Shown: one piece after another, positions 16,277 to 27,400 of the stretch
Numbering within the stretch: position 1 is the first letter of the stretch
How the letters are laid out: every line of letters begins with the position of its first letter
Origin: an uncultured Caulobacter sp.
Lineage (GTDB): Bacteria > Pseudomonadota > Alphaproteobacteria > Caulobacterales > Caulobacteraceae
Reading direction: 5' to 3'
Length of the DNA stretch: 64,000 nucleotides
NCBI GenBank assembly: GCA_913776195.1
Contig: CAJYMH010000030.1
Coordinates: 1 to 64,000 of the forward strand
The notes under the pieces: generated by a model
Database searches by the model: none
The model's input: the letters and a program-made list of their open reading frames with translations, nothing else
What the model was told of the DNA's origin: nothing
Translations under genes and position numbers: made by a program

Positions 16277-17233
16277 CTAGATGCCTGCGCCGTTGTCCTG
16301 GGTGCGAAGGGCCGCTTCGTGGGCCGCAGCCTCCGCGTTGAGCCAGCCGACGAAAGCCTTCACCTGAGGCAGCCGTCCTTTGGCCTTGGGATGGACGACG
16401 TAATAGGCGAAGTCCACGGCCGTGGCGATCTCGAAAGGCGTCACCAGTCGGCCCGAATCCAGATCGGCCTGGGCGAGGGTTCGCTTGGCCAGGGCGATGC
16501 CCCGGCCATTTGCGGCGGCCTCGATGACCAAGCTCGACTGATTGAACCGCGGCCCGCGCTGGCCGTCGACATTGCGGATGCCGCGGGCCGCCAGCCACAT
16601 GGCCCAATCGGGGCAGGAGGGATCGGCGTCCGGCGAGCCGTCGTGCAACAGGATGTGGCGCGCCAGATCCTCGGGCTTCTCCAGCGGGTTCTGTTCTAGG
16701 AGCTCGGGGCTGGCGACCGGGATCACCGTCTCGCTGAGCAGGCGGATGGTCTCCAGGCCCGGATAGCGGCCCGAGCCATAGCGGATCGCCAGGTCCACCT
16801 CGCCGGCGGCGAAGTCGACCACCTCCATGCCGGCCGACAGCCACACGTCCACCTGCGGATGGGCTTCCTCGAACTTGCCAAGCCGGGGCACCAGCCACTT
16901 GGCGGCGAAGGACGGGGCGGCGGTCAGGCTGAGGCGTCGGCCATCCACGGCGGCGGTGAGCAGGGAGGCGGCCTCGGCCAGGCGGTCGAAAGCCTCACGC
17001 AGCGCGGGCAGGGCCGTCTGGGCGGCGTCGGTGAGCAACAGGCCCTTGGGCGTGCGCTTGAACAGCGCCGCGCCGACATACTCCTCCAGGTTCTGAATCT
17101 GCTGGGAGACGGCGCCAGGCGTCACCGACAGCTCGTCGGCGGCGCGGCTGAAGTTGAGATGGCGGGCGGCGGCCTCGAACGCGCGCAGGGCGTTCAGGGG
17201 CGGCAGGCGCCGGCGCTCGGTGCTTTTTTCCAT
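16277..17233 (-). CDS. LysR-family regulator, GcvA-like
   Basis: 318 residues. N-terminal winged HTH starts PPLNALRAFEAAARHLNFSRAADEL and VTPGAVSQQIQNLE, the GcvA/AmpR subgroup signature, then the periplasmic-binding-like effector domain (about 95-300) with FAAKWLVPRLGKF and DLAIRYGSGRYPGL. Its start is 177 nt from the divergent cysteine-operon start, the usual layout for a LysR activator of the neighbouring genes, so control of sulfate reduction is inferred. It could instead act on the downstream chorismate mutase. Start at the ATG 17233; the ribosome site is weak. Confidence 0.87.
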   Translation of the reverse strand: MEKSTERRRLPPLNALRAFEAAARHLNFSRAADELSVTPGAVSQQIQNLEEYVGAALFKRTPKGLLLTDAAQTALPALREAFDRLAEAASLLTAAVDGRRLSLTAAPSFAAKWLVPRLGKFEEAHPQVDVWLSAGMEVVDFAAGEVDLAIRYGSGRYPGLETIRLLSETVIPVASPELLEQNPLEKPEDLARHILLHDGSPDADPSCPDWAMWLAARGIRNVDGQRGPRFNQSSLVIEAAANGRGIALAKRTLAQADLDSGRLVTPFEIATAVDFAYYVVHPKAKGRLPQVKAFVGWLNAEAAAHEAALRTQDNGAGI

Positions 17234-17410
17234 GAGTTTTACTGAACGCCCCGGCAGAAGACCTCGTTTGCGATCTGGACCCTCCCAGACCAATTTGCAA
17301 CCACCCGCTGGCGTATCGGCCCTTTTCGTCCGCGGGGGCTGCGGGGCGGATCTTCGGGTCTGCCCCGTAGGCGATTCAAGGGGCCGGCTTTTAGAGGACC
17401 TGCAAGGCCC

Positions 17411-18253
17411 ATGTCCCTCAAGGGCGCTTTTCCCACCAGGCCCGCCCGTCTCGTCGCCCTTCGCGGCGGGGCCTCGGTCGCGCGCGCGCAGGGTCGCGTC
17501 GTGCTGGTGGGCGCCGGTCCCGGCGATCCCGATCTTCTGACCATCAAGGCGCTCAAAGCCCTGCAGGCCGCGGACGTCATCGTCCATGACGGCCTGGTCT
17601 CCAGCGAAATCCTCGATCTGGCGCCCGCCGGCGCGCGCCGCATCGACGTGGCCAAGCGCAAGTCGCGCCACACCTTGCCGCAGGACGACATCAACGGCCT
17701 GCTGGTCGCTCTGGCCCAGCAAGGCCTGTCGGTGGTGCGGCTGAAGGGCGGCGATCCCTTCATCTTCGGCCGGGGCGGCGAGGAGCTCGAAGCCTGCCGC
17801 GCGGCGGGCGTCGCTTGCGCAGTCATTCCCGGCGTCACTGCGGCCCTGGCCGCCGGCGCGTCCTCGGGCGCGCCCCTGACCCATCGCGGCGCGGCCCAGG
17901 CGGTGACTTTCGTCACCGGCCATGCCGCTCACGCGGAGCCGGACCTGGACTGGCCCGCCCTGGCTCGGCCGAACCACACGGTGGTGATCTATATGGGCCT
18001 GTCGACGGCGGGCCTGATCGCCGGCCGCTTGGTCGAGGCCGGCCGCTCGCCGGCCACGCCGGCCCTGGTGGTCGTCAACGCCAGTCGCGCCGACGAGCAA
18101 CGCATCACCACGACGCTGGGCGGCCTGGCCGAAGTGGCCGCCGGCCTTACGGGCCCGGCCCTGCTGATGGTGGGCGAGGCCATGGCGCTGGCCCGGGCCG
18201 GCGGCGCCGACGTGATCGAATCCGTCCTGACCAACCGGAGCATCGGCGCATGA
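17411..18253 (+). CDS. cobA: Uroporphyrinogen-III C-methyltransferase (siroheme pathway)
   Basis: 280 residues. Tetrapyrrole methylase fold (about 30-270): VVLVGAGPGDPDLLTIKALKAL glycine loop, DVIVHDGLVS, VVRLKGGDPFIFGRGGEE and VIPGVTAALAAGA with THRG, all SUMT hallmarks. It makes precorrin-2 from uroporphyrinogen III with two SAM. It lacks the N-terminal Met8/CysG dehydrogenase-ferrochelatase part, which must be encoded elsewhere. First gene of the five-gene assimilatory sulfite operon; its stop overlaps the next ATG by four bases. Confidence 0.92.
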   Translation: MSLKGAFPTRPARLVALRGGASVARAQGRVVLVGAGPGDPDLLTIKALKALQAADVIVHDGLVSSEILDLAPAGARRIDVAKRKSRHTLPQDDINGLLVALAQQGLSVVRLKGGDPFIFGRGGEELEACRAAGVACAVIPGVTAALAAGASSGAPLTHRGAAQAVTFVTGHAAHAEPDLDWPALARPNHTVVIYMGLSTAGLIAGRLVEAGRSPATPALVVVNASRADEQRITTTLGGLAEVAAGLTGPALLMVGEAMALARAGGADVIESVLTNRSIGA

Positions 18254-18609
18254 AGGTCGTCACCGCAAACCGCCTGCTCGACGGCGAGGTCGTGTTCTGG
18301 AAGGCCGGCCAGTGGGTCGAGCGTTTCGCCGACGCCGAGCTCTTCGCCGACGCCGAGCCGGGCGAAGCGGCCGTAGCCGTCGGCAAGTCGCAGCCCACGG
18401 TGATCGTCGAGCCCTATCTGATCGACGTGACCGAGAGCGGTTCGGGGCTCGCCCCCGTCAGCTATCGTGAGCGCATTCGGGCGCTGGGGCCCACCAACGA
18501 GCCGACCCATGGCAAGCAGGCCGAGGGCGGCGAGGCCATCGAGGCCCTGCAACACGCCTCCGGCGCGGCGCGGTCTTCGGGCCGCCTTGATCTGATCCGC
18601 AGAAAGTAA
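18250..18609 (+). CDS. DUF2849 family protein
   Basis: 119 residues. Begins KVVTANRLLDGEVVFW and contains a WVERFADAELF segment followed by a negatively charged region and IDVTESGSGLAPVSYRERIRALGPTN, the pattern of DUF2849 proteins found between the siroheme methylase and sulfite reductase genes in alphaproteobacteria. Function unknown; constant location suggests a helper of sulfite reductase. Coupled to cobA by an ATGA overlap; 13 nt to the next gene. Confidence 0.82.
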   Translation: MKVVTANRLLDGEVVFWKAGQWVERFADAELFADAEPGEAAVAVGKSQPTVIVEPYLIDVTESGSGLAPVSYRERIRALGPTNEPTHGKQAEGGEAIEALQHASGAARSSGRLDLIRRK

Positions 18610-18622
18610 GGGGAGGGAGCCG

Positions 18623-20281
18623 ATGTATCTCTACGACGCCCTCGACAAGGAATTCCTGGCAGACCGCTCGGCTGAGTTTCGCGGGCAGGTGGCCCGCCGC
18701 CTCGCCGGCGAGCTTTCGGAGGACCAGTTCAAGCCGCTGCGGCTGATGAACGGGCTCTATCTGCAGCTTCACGCCTATATGCTTCGCGTGGCGATCCCGT
18801 ACGGCTCGCTGAACGTCGTCCAGGCCCGCCGCCTGGCCGACATCGCGCGCCGCTACGACAAGGGCTACGGCCACTTCACCACGCGCCAGAACATCCAGTT
18901 CAACTGGATCAAGCTGGCCGATGCGCCGGACATCCTGGATCAGCTGGCGGAAGTCGATCTGCACGCCATCCAGACCAGCGGCAACTGCATCCGCAACGTC
19001 ACCGCCGACCCTTACGCCGGGGCGACCGCCGAGGAGGTGGATGATCCTCGCGTGTGGTCCGAGGTGATCCGTCAGTGGTCGACCCTGCACCCTGAATTCT
19101 CGTTCCTGCCGCGCAAGTTCAAGATCGCCATCACCGCCGCGCCCAGGGATCGCACGGCGGCCCGGGTGCACGATATCGGCCTGGTGGCGCGGCGTGACCG
19201 CGACGGAACGCTCGGCTTTGAAGTGATCGTCGGCGGCGGCCAGGGGCGCACGCCCTATGTAGGCCCGACCATCAAGGAGCACCTTCCGGCGGGACGCCTG
19301 CTGAGCTACCTGCAGGCGGTCCTTCGCGTCTACAACCGCTACGGCCGGCGCGACAACATCTACAAGGCGCGGATCAAGATCTTGGTCGCCGCCCTGGGCG
19401 CCGAAGAGTTCGCCCGTCAGGTGGAGGAGGAGTGGGGCAAGATCGATGCGGCCCGCGCCGACCTGCCCGACACGGAGCTCGCCCGCATCCGCGGCGCCTT
19501 CGCCACGACCCCGTTCGAAACCCTGCCAGCGACCTCGGCGATCTTCGAGGCCAACAAGGCCGCCGATCCCGCCTTCGCCCGCTTCGTGCGTAACAACGTC
19601 AAGCCGCACAAGAAGAGCGGCTACGCCATCGTCGAGGTTTCGCTGAAGGCCATCGGCCACACCCCGGGCGACGCCACCGCCGACCAGCTGGAGGTCGCCG
19701 CTGATCTGGCCGAGCGCTACAGCCTGAACGACCTGCGCGTCACCCACGCCCAGAACCTGGTGCTGCCGCATGTGAAGCTGGACGACCTGCCGGTGGTCCA
19801 TGCGGCGCTGCAGAAGGCGGGTTTGGCCACGGCCAATATCGATCTTGCCTCCGATATCATCGCCTGCCCGGGCCTGGACTACTGCGCCCTGGCCAACGCC
19901 CGGGCGATCCCGGTGGCCCAACATATCGCGCAAAAGTTCGCCGACGCCGACCATGCTGAGAAGGTGGGCGAACTGAAGATCAAGATCAGCGGCTGCATCA
20001 ACGCCTGCGGCCACCACCACGTGGCCCACATCGGGGTGCTGGGCGTCGATAAGAAGGGCGAGGAGTTCTACCAGCTTTCGCTTGGCGGATCGGGCGCCGA
20101 GGACGCCTCCATCGCCCAGATCCTTGGCCCGGCCCTGCCGGCGGACAAGGTGGCCGAGGCGGTGGACACCCTGGTCGACAAGTACCTGTCGGTGCGCGAG
20201 GGGGACGAGCGCTTCCTCGACACCTTCCGCCGGGTGGGCATGGCCCCGTTCAAGGAGGCCGTCTATGCCGACGCTCATTAA
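18623..20281 (+). CDS. cysI: Sulfite reductase hemoprotein (nitrite/sulfite reductase family)
   Basis: 552 residues. Two ferredoxin-like/siroheme-reductase halves; the 4Fe-4S-siroheme ligands are C415 and C421 (ACPGLDYC) and C458 and C462 (GCINAC), followed by GHHHVAHIGVLG. KGYGHFTTRQNIQFNW is the siroheme-side Arg region. Family members reduce sulfite to sulfide or nitrite to ammonia by six electrons; the neighbours cobA, DUF934 and cysH favour sulfite. No flavoprotein subunit CysJ is present, so electrons probably come from ferredoxin or another reductase. GGGAGGGAG site before the ATG. Confidence 0.9.
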   Translation: MYLYDALDKEFLADRSAEFRGQVARRLAGELSEDQFKPLRLMNGLYLQLHAYMLRVAIPYGSLNVVQARRLADIARRYDKGYGHFTTRQNIQFNWIKLADAPDILDQLAEVDLHAIQTSGNCIRNVTADPYAGATAEEVDDPRVWSEVIRQWSTLHPEFSFLPRKFKIAITAAPRDRTAARVHDIGLVARRDRDGTLGFEVIVGGGQGRTPYVGPTIKEHLPAGRLLSYLQAVLRVYNRYGRRDNIYKARIKILVAALGAEEFARQVEEEWGKIDAARADLPDTELARIRGAFATTPFETLPATSAIFEANKAADPAFARFVRNNVKPHKKSGYAIVEVSLKAIGHTPGDATADQLEVAADLAERYSLNDLRVTHAQNLVLPHVKLDDLPVVHAALQKAGLATANIDLASDIIACPGLDYCALANARAIPVAQHIAQKFADADHAEKVGELKIKISGCINACGHHHVAHIGVLGVDKKGEEFYQLSLGGSGAEDASIAQILGPALPADKVAEAVDTLVDKYLSVREGDERFLDTFRRVGMAPFKEAVYADAH

Positions 20282-20765
20282 GCTGGCGGGCGGGGCCTTC
20301 GCCCAGGTCGAGGACGACTTCGTCCATGTGACCGATGAGGACGACGCGCCGAACGTGGACGCGGTGATCCTTTCCCTGGCCCGCTTCCAGGCCGAAGGCG
20401 AGGCGTTGCTGGCTGCCGGACGCAAGGTCGGCGTGCGGCTGGAAAGTGACCAGGCGGTCGAGGACCTGTCCTATGACCTGCCGCGCCTGTCGGTGGTGGC
20501 GGTAGCCTTCCCGAAATTCCGCGACGGCCGGGCCTTCACCAGCGCGACCCTGCTGCGCGAGCGGTTCGGCTACCGAGGCGAGGTGCGGGCCGTGGGGGAT
20601 GTGTTCCGCGAGCAGGCCGGGTTCATGGTCCGCTGCGGGTTTGACGCCTTCGAGCCGTCCGACGGCTCGACGGCGGATGAATGGGGGAAGGCCGCCAAGC
20701 GGTTCCGGCATGTATACCAGCGCGCCGCCGACGGCCGCGCGCCGGCCTTCGAGGAAAGGGCCTGA
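20265..20765 (+). CDS. DUF934 family protein
   Basis: 166 residues. Overlaps the end of cysI by 17 nt, with AGGAGG inside cysI placing the ATG. Typical DUF934 blocks: GxRLESDQAVEDLSYDLPRL-like, VVAVAFPKFRDGRAFTSATLLRERFGYRGEVRAVGDVFREQ and MVRCGFDAFEP. Consistently found next to cysI and cysH in proteobacteria, and thought to help sulfite reduction, but the activity is not established. Confidence 0.85.
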   Translation: MPTLIKLAGGAFAQVEDDFVHVTDEDDAPNVDAVILSLARFQAEGEALLAAGRKVGVRLESDQAVEDLSYDLPRLSVVAVAFPKFRDGRAFTSATLLRERFGYRGEVRAVGDVFREQAGFMVRCGFDAFEPSDGSTADEWGKAAKRFRHVYQRAADGRAPAFEERA

Positions 20766-20767
20766 AT

Positions 20768-21505
20768 ATGGCCTTCGACCGCGAGCATCCTCATTCCTTC
20801 GCGGCGCGACTGAACGCCGACCTGCGCGACGCCCACCCTGGACGTGTCTTGGAGGCGGCCTGGGCGGTCTATGGCGACAAGCTGGCCCTCGTCTCTTCCT
20901 TCGGGGCGGAGTCGGCTGTGCTGCTGCACCTGGCCTCGAAGGTGACCAAGAAGATCCCGGTGCTCTTCCTCGACACCGGCATGCTGTTTGGCCAGACCTT
21001 GGACTATCGCAAGCAGGTGGCCGAGCGCCTGGGCCTTACCGATGTGCGCGACCTGCGTCCGAAGTTCGCGGACCTCGCCCTGAAGGACCGCAAGTCCGAC
21101 CTGTGGAAGACCGACACCGACGCCTGCTGCGATATCCGCAAGGTGCGTCCCCTGGACGAGGCGCTTGGCGGGTTCGAGGCGTGGATCACCGGCCGCAAGC
21201 GCTTCCATGGCGGCGACCGCATGAACCTGCCTGTGGTTGAGGAGGCGGGCTCGCAGGTGAAGTTCAATCCCCTGGCCAATTGGTCGAAAGAAGAGCTCGA
21301 CGCCTACGTCGTAAGGCACGACCTGCCGGCCCATCCGCTGGTGGCCAACGGCTTTCCGTCCATCGGCTGCTGGCCCTGCACCAAGCCGGTGGAAGCCGGA
21401 GCCGACGTCCGCGCCGGCCGCTGGCAGGGTCAGGAAAAGACGGAGTGCGGCATCCATGTCGTCCGCGCGCCGGGGCGAGAGACGAGCATGGGCGAAGGGA
21501 TTTGA
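20768..21505 (+). CDS. cysH: Adenylylsulfate (APS) reductase
   Basis: 245 residues. PP-loop type ATP-pyrophosphatase fold with ALVSSFGAESAVLLHL and FLDTGMLFGQTLDYRKQ. It has the two cysteine pairs C120-C121 (DACCDIRK) and C201-C204 (GCWPCTKPV) that bind a 4Fe-4S cluster, and the catalytic ECGIH with C227. The cluster cysteines mark it as an APS, not PAPS, reductase. Makes sulfite from APS with thioredoxin. Last gene of the operon, 2 nt after the DUF934 stop. Confidence 0.93.
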   Translation: MAFDREHPHSFAARLNADLRDAHPGRVLEAAWAVYGDKLALVSSFGAESAVLLHLASKVTKKIPVLFLDTGMLFGQTLDYRKQVAERLGLTDVRDLRPKFADLALKDRKSDLWKTDTDACCDIRKVRPLDEALGGFEAWITGRKRFHGGDRMNLPVVEEAGSQVKFNPLANWSKEELDAYVVRHDLPAHPLVANGFPSIGCWPCTKPVEAGADVRAGRWQGQEKTECGIHVVRAPGRETSMGEGI

Positions 21506-21506
21506 C

Positions 21507-21872
21507 CTAAGGCCGCCGCCGCGCCGCCCAGGCGTCGATCAGGCTGGCCGGGTCAGATGCGACCCTGACCCACATTTCATCAGCCAGAGCAGAGCGATAG
21601 GCGGCGAGCGCGGCATAGGACGTGTAGCCGCCGATCATCCTTCGGAGCGTGTCCCGCAGCGGAAGCAGCGTCGCCAGGGATGGGTCGCGGTCGATCTCTC
21701 TATGAAGCTCTATGAGAGCCAGAGCTGACCGCAGGACGCTGGGTGCCATTTGGTAGGCGGGAACCACCAGATGCGCGGTCAGCGCCTCGCCGTCCACGGT
21801 TTGAAGATGGTGGAAGCCCACTGCCTCCGCTCCATGGCGAATATTGGCCCGCCAAAATTGCGTGACCGGCAT
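21507..21872 (-). CDS. Hypothetical protein
   Basis: 121 residues, no family recognised. It starts MPVTQFWRANIRHGAEAVGF and is mostly predicted helical with LRSALALIELHREIDRDP. An open frame continues upstream to 21968, directly behind katG, but that part is a 15-bp-stem hairpin (the likely katG terminator), so the later ATG with GGGTTGGAA is preferred. It ends 1 nt from the cysH stop on the other strand. May be an unrelated small gene after katG. Confidence 0.45.
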   Translation of the reverse strand: MPVTQFWRANIRHGAEAVGFHHLQTVDGEALTAHLVVPAYQMAPSVLRSALALIELHREIDRDPSLATLLPLRDTLRRMIGGYTSYAALAAYRSALADEMWVRVASDPASLIDAWAARRRP

Positions 21873-21930
21873 TTCCAACCCCGTGCGTTCGGCGACGCTG
21901 AACCGTCGCTTCTGAACCTTGGTGAGCGAT

Positions 21931-21965
21931 GGCGGCTCCCGCTCCAGACCGGAGCGAGAGCCGCC
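21931..21965 (-). terminator. Stem-loop after katG
   Basis: Two 15-nt arms (GGCGGCTCCCGCTCC and GGAGCGAGAGCCGCC) pair with one mismatch around a 5-nt loop, starting 5 nt past the katG stop. No T-run, but strong and well placed. Confidence 0.65.
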
Positions 21966-21969
21966 CATG

Positions 21970-24264
<2,295 letters not shown>

Positions 24265-24409
24265 CTATGATCAGGCATGAGCCGCTCTATAGGGCGCATG
24301 AACTGGGTAACAGGCAGCGGGGGTGGGGCGGCCTTGGGTAGAGCCCAGGCGGCGAATCTGGGCATTTTCTCAACCGAGTCCTGTCGAAGTCCGAACAAGG
24401 GAGGGAAAA

Positions 24410-27400
24410 GTGGTCTCGCCGATCATCAAGTATTCCCTCGACCAGTTTCGGATGCTTTCGGCGACCGAGGCGCAGACCCTGACCGCCGCGGACATCAAGC
24501 TGCTGTCGGCCTCGCAGCTTGGCGCCATGAGCGCCACTGCGATCGGCGAACTGTCCCAAACCCAGGTCAGCGCCTTGTCGGCCGTCCAGGTCAAGGGCCT
24601 GAAAGCCGCCCAGATTCCGCTCATCGACGACGCGGTCTCGTTCTCGGCCGCCCAGATGAAGGTGTTCGCCGCCGAGCAGATGAGCGGCTTCTCGGTGACC
24701 CAGATCGCCGGGTTCGACACCGTCGAGCTTGGCGCGCTCTCGGGCCAGCAATTGTCTGGTCTGACGGATGCGGCGCTGAACGCCCTGGTGGAGACCCAGC
24801 TGGACGCCCTGGCCGCCCGTCAGCTGGCGGGGCTGACCGCGCAGGCTCTTTCGCGCCTCGACGCCACCCGCGTGGGCTTCCTGGACGTCAGCCAGATCCG
24901 CGGCCTCAGCGTCGCCCAGGTGCGCGGCCTGAGCGCCGCCGATTTTTCCGAGTTCAGCACCACCCAGGTCGCGGGCATGACCGCCGCCCAGCTGGGCGCC
25001 TTGTCGGCGACAAATCTGCAGAGCCTGTCGATCACCCAGATGCGCGGCCTTGACGCGACGCAGGTGAGGGGACTTTCGGCCGCGCAGATCAAGGCCCTGG
25101 GCGCCGCCGATTTCGCCGAACTGGGCGAGACCCAGATCGCGGCCCTCGGCGCAGCTCAACTGGCTGCCGTCAGCGGCGCGCAGCTGGCCGCCCTCGACCA
25201 GACCCAGGTGCGCGCCCTGGCCTCGACCCAGATGCGCAGCCTTTCGCCGGCGCAGCTGAAAGACCTGACGACGCCGCAAGTTCTCAGGTTCGGGGCCGAG
25301 CAGATCGGCGGTCTGTCGGCCAGCCAACTGGCGGTGCTCGCTCCGGCGACCTTGAGCGCCATGGACGCCACCCAGATCCGGGCGCTTCCCGCCAGCCAGA
25401 TGCAGGGGCTGACGCCAGCGGCCTTCGCCGGCCTGAGCCAGACCCAGATCGCCTTGCTGGACGTCTCCCAAATCCGCGGACTATCGGCCAATCAGATCCG
25501 CGCGCTCGACGCGGGCGCTTTTTCGCAGCTCAGCGCCACCCAGGTGTCGGCGCTCACGGGCGCACAGATCGGCGCGCTTTCGACCACCAACTTCCTTGGG
25601 CTCGACGCCACCCAGATCAGCGCCCTCGACGCCGCCCAGGTGCGCGGCATCGCCGCCAGCCAGCTTTCAGCCCTCACCGCCGGCGACGTGGCCGAGTTCG
25701 GCGCCGCGCAGATCGCCGCCCTGGCCAGCACGCAGGTCGGATCGCTCAGCGCCGCCAACCTTTCGGCGCTGGATCAGACCCAGGTCCGGGCGCTCGGCGC
25801 CGCGCAGGTGCGCGGCATCGGCGCTGCGCAGATGGCGGGTCTGAGCACGACCGACCTTAGCGAGTTTCAGGCGACCCAGATCCAGGCGCTGTCGGCGGCC
25901 CAACTGGCCGCGCTCGGCGGTGGGGCGGCGTCGGCGCTCGATCAGACCTGGGTCGGCGCCCTGTCGTCCCGGCAGGTGGCCGCCCTTTCGACGACGCTCC
26001 TGGATCAGTTCAGCGTCACCCAGTTCGGCCAGCTGAGCGTCGAGCAGGTCAAGGGCCTGACGGCGGCGCAGATCCGGTCGCTCGACGTGACCGCCTTCAG
26101 CGCCCTGGGCGATCCGCAGATCGCCGCCTTGTCCGCCCTCCAGTTCGGCTCGGTCTCGGCGACCAACCTCAACAGCCTCGACGCCGCGCAGATGCAGGCG
26201 TTCGATCCGACGCGGCTGAAGGCGCTGACCGCCGCGCAGCTTGCCGGCCTTTCGGCGACGCGTATCGCCGATCTGGATCCGGCGCAGGTCGCGATGCTCG
26301 CGCCCTCGCAGATCAAAAGCCTTTCGCCCACGGGGTTCGCCGCTCTGGACGCCGCCCAGGTGGCGGTCCTGAGCGCGGCCCAGCTCAAGTCCGTAACCCC
26401 AGCGCAGCTGTCGGCCCTCAACGCCACCGGTGTCGGCCAGTTCAGCGCCGCCCAACTGCGCCTGCTGACCGGCGCGCAGTTGGGCGGGCTCTCCTCCCTG
26501 GCCCTGCTGGGGGAGGTCGCGCTGGATAGTCTTACGGCGGCGCAGCTTGGAGGACTGAAGCCCGCCCAGTTCAGCTCCCTGACCGCGACGCAGGTTGCGT
26601 CCCTCGAAGCCAGCCAGATTCGAGGTCTGACCGTTCAGCAGATCAGGGCGCTCAGCGCCGCCGACCTTTCGGAGTTCGCTTCGACCCAACTGGCGGCGCT
26701 CAACGCCGTCCAGATCGCCGCCCTGGGCGCCGACCAGCTGAAGGGTCTGGCCGACACCCAGCTTTCGGCTCTGACCTCAACCCAGGTGCGCGCGCTGAGC
26801 GTGAATGAGCTGAAGGCCCTGACCGCCGCTGATCTGGCGCGGTTCGGGCCGGAGCAGCTTGGCGGTCTGACAACGGCTCAAATGGCGGCGCTGGCGGCCG
26901 ATCGGCTCTCGAACCTGAGCCAGACGCAAATGGCGGGGCTCAGTGGCGGCCAACTGGCGGGTCTGAGCGTTCAGGCCCTGGCCGGGTTGAGCGGCGCCCA
27001 GATCAGCGGCCTCTCCACCACCCAGGTTCGCGGCCTGAGCGCCGCGCAACTGCGCGCTCTTGGACCTGCTGACTTCGCCGAGTTCACCCCCGCCCAGGTC
27101 GCGGCCTTCAGCGGCTCCCAGATCGGCGCCTTGTCCACGACCAATTTCGCCAGCCTGAGCGCCGCCCAGATCGCCGCGCTCGACGCGGCCCAGGCCCGGG
27201 GGCTCGCCGCCAGCCAGCTGGCCCAGCTGGCGCCCGATCGCCTCGCGGCCCTCGCCGAGACCCAGCTGCGCGCGCTCACCCAAAGCCAGCTGCGGGGGCT
27301 GGCCGACGGCGCCCTTGGCCTGCTGGCCGCAACCCAGATCGCCTTGCTGGAGACGACGCAGGTCCAGGGCTTCAGCGTCTCGCAGATGCGCGCCCTGGCG

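Noticed and set aside
17234-18100. N-terminal extension of the LysR gene over the cobA gene
   Set aside because: Conserved LysR start lies at 17233 and the rest is antisense to cobA.
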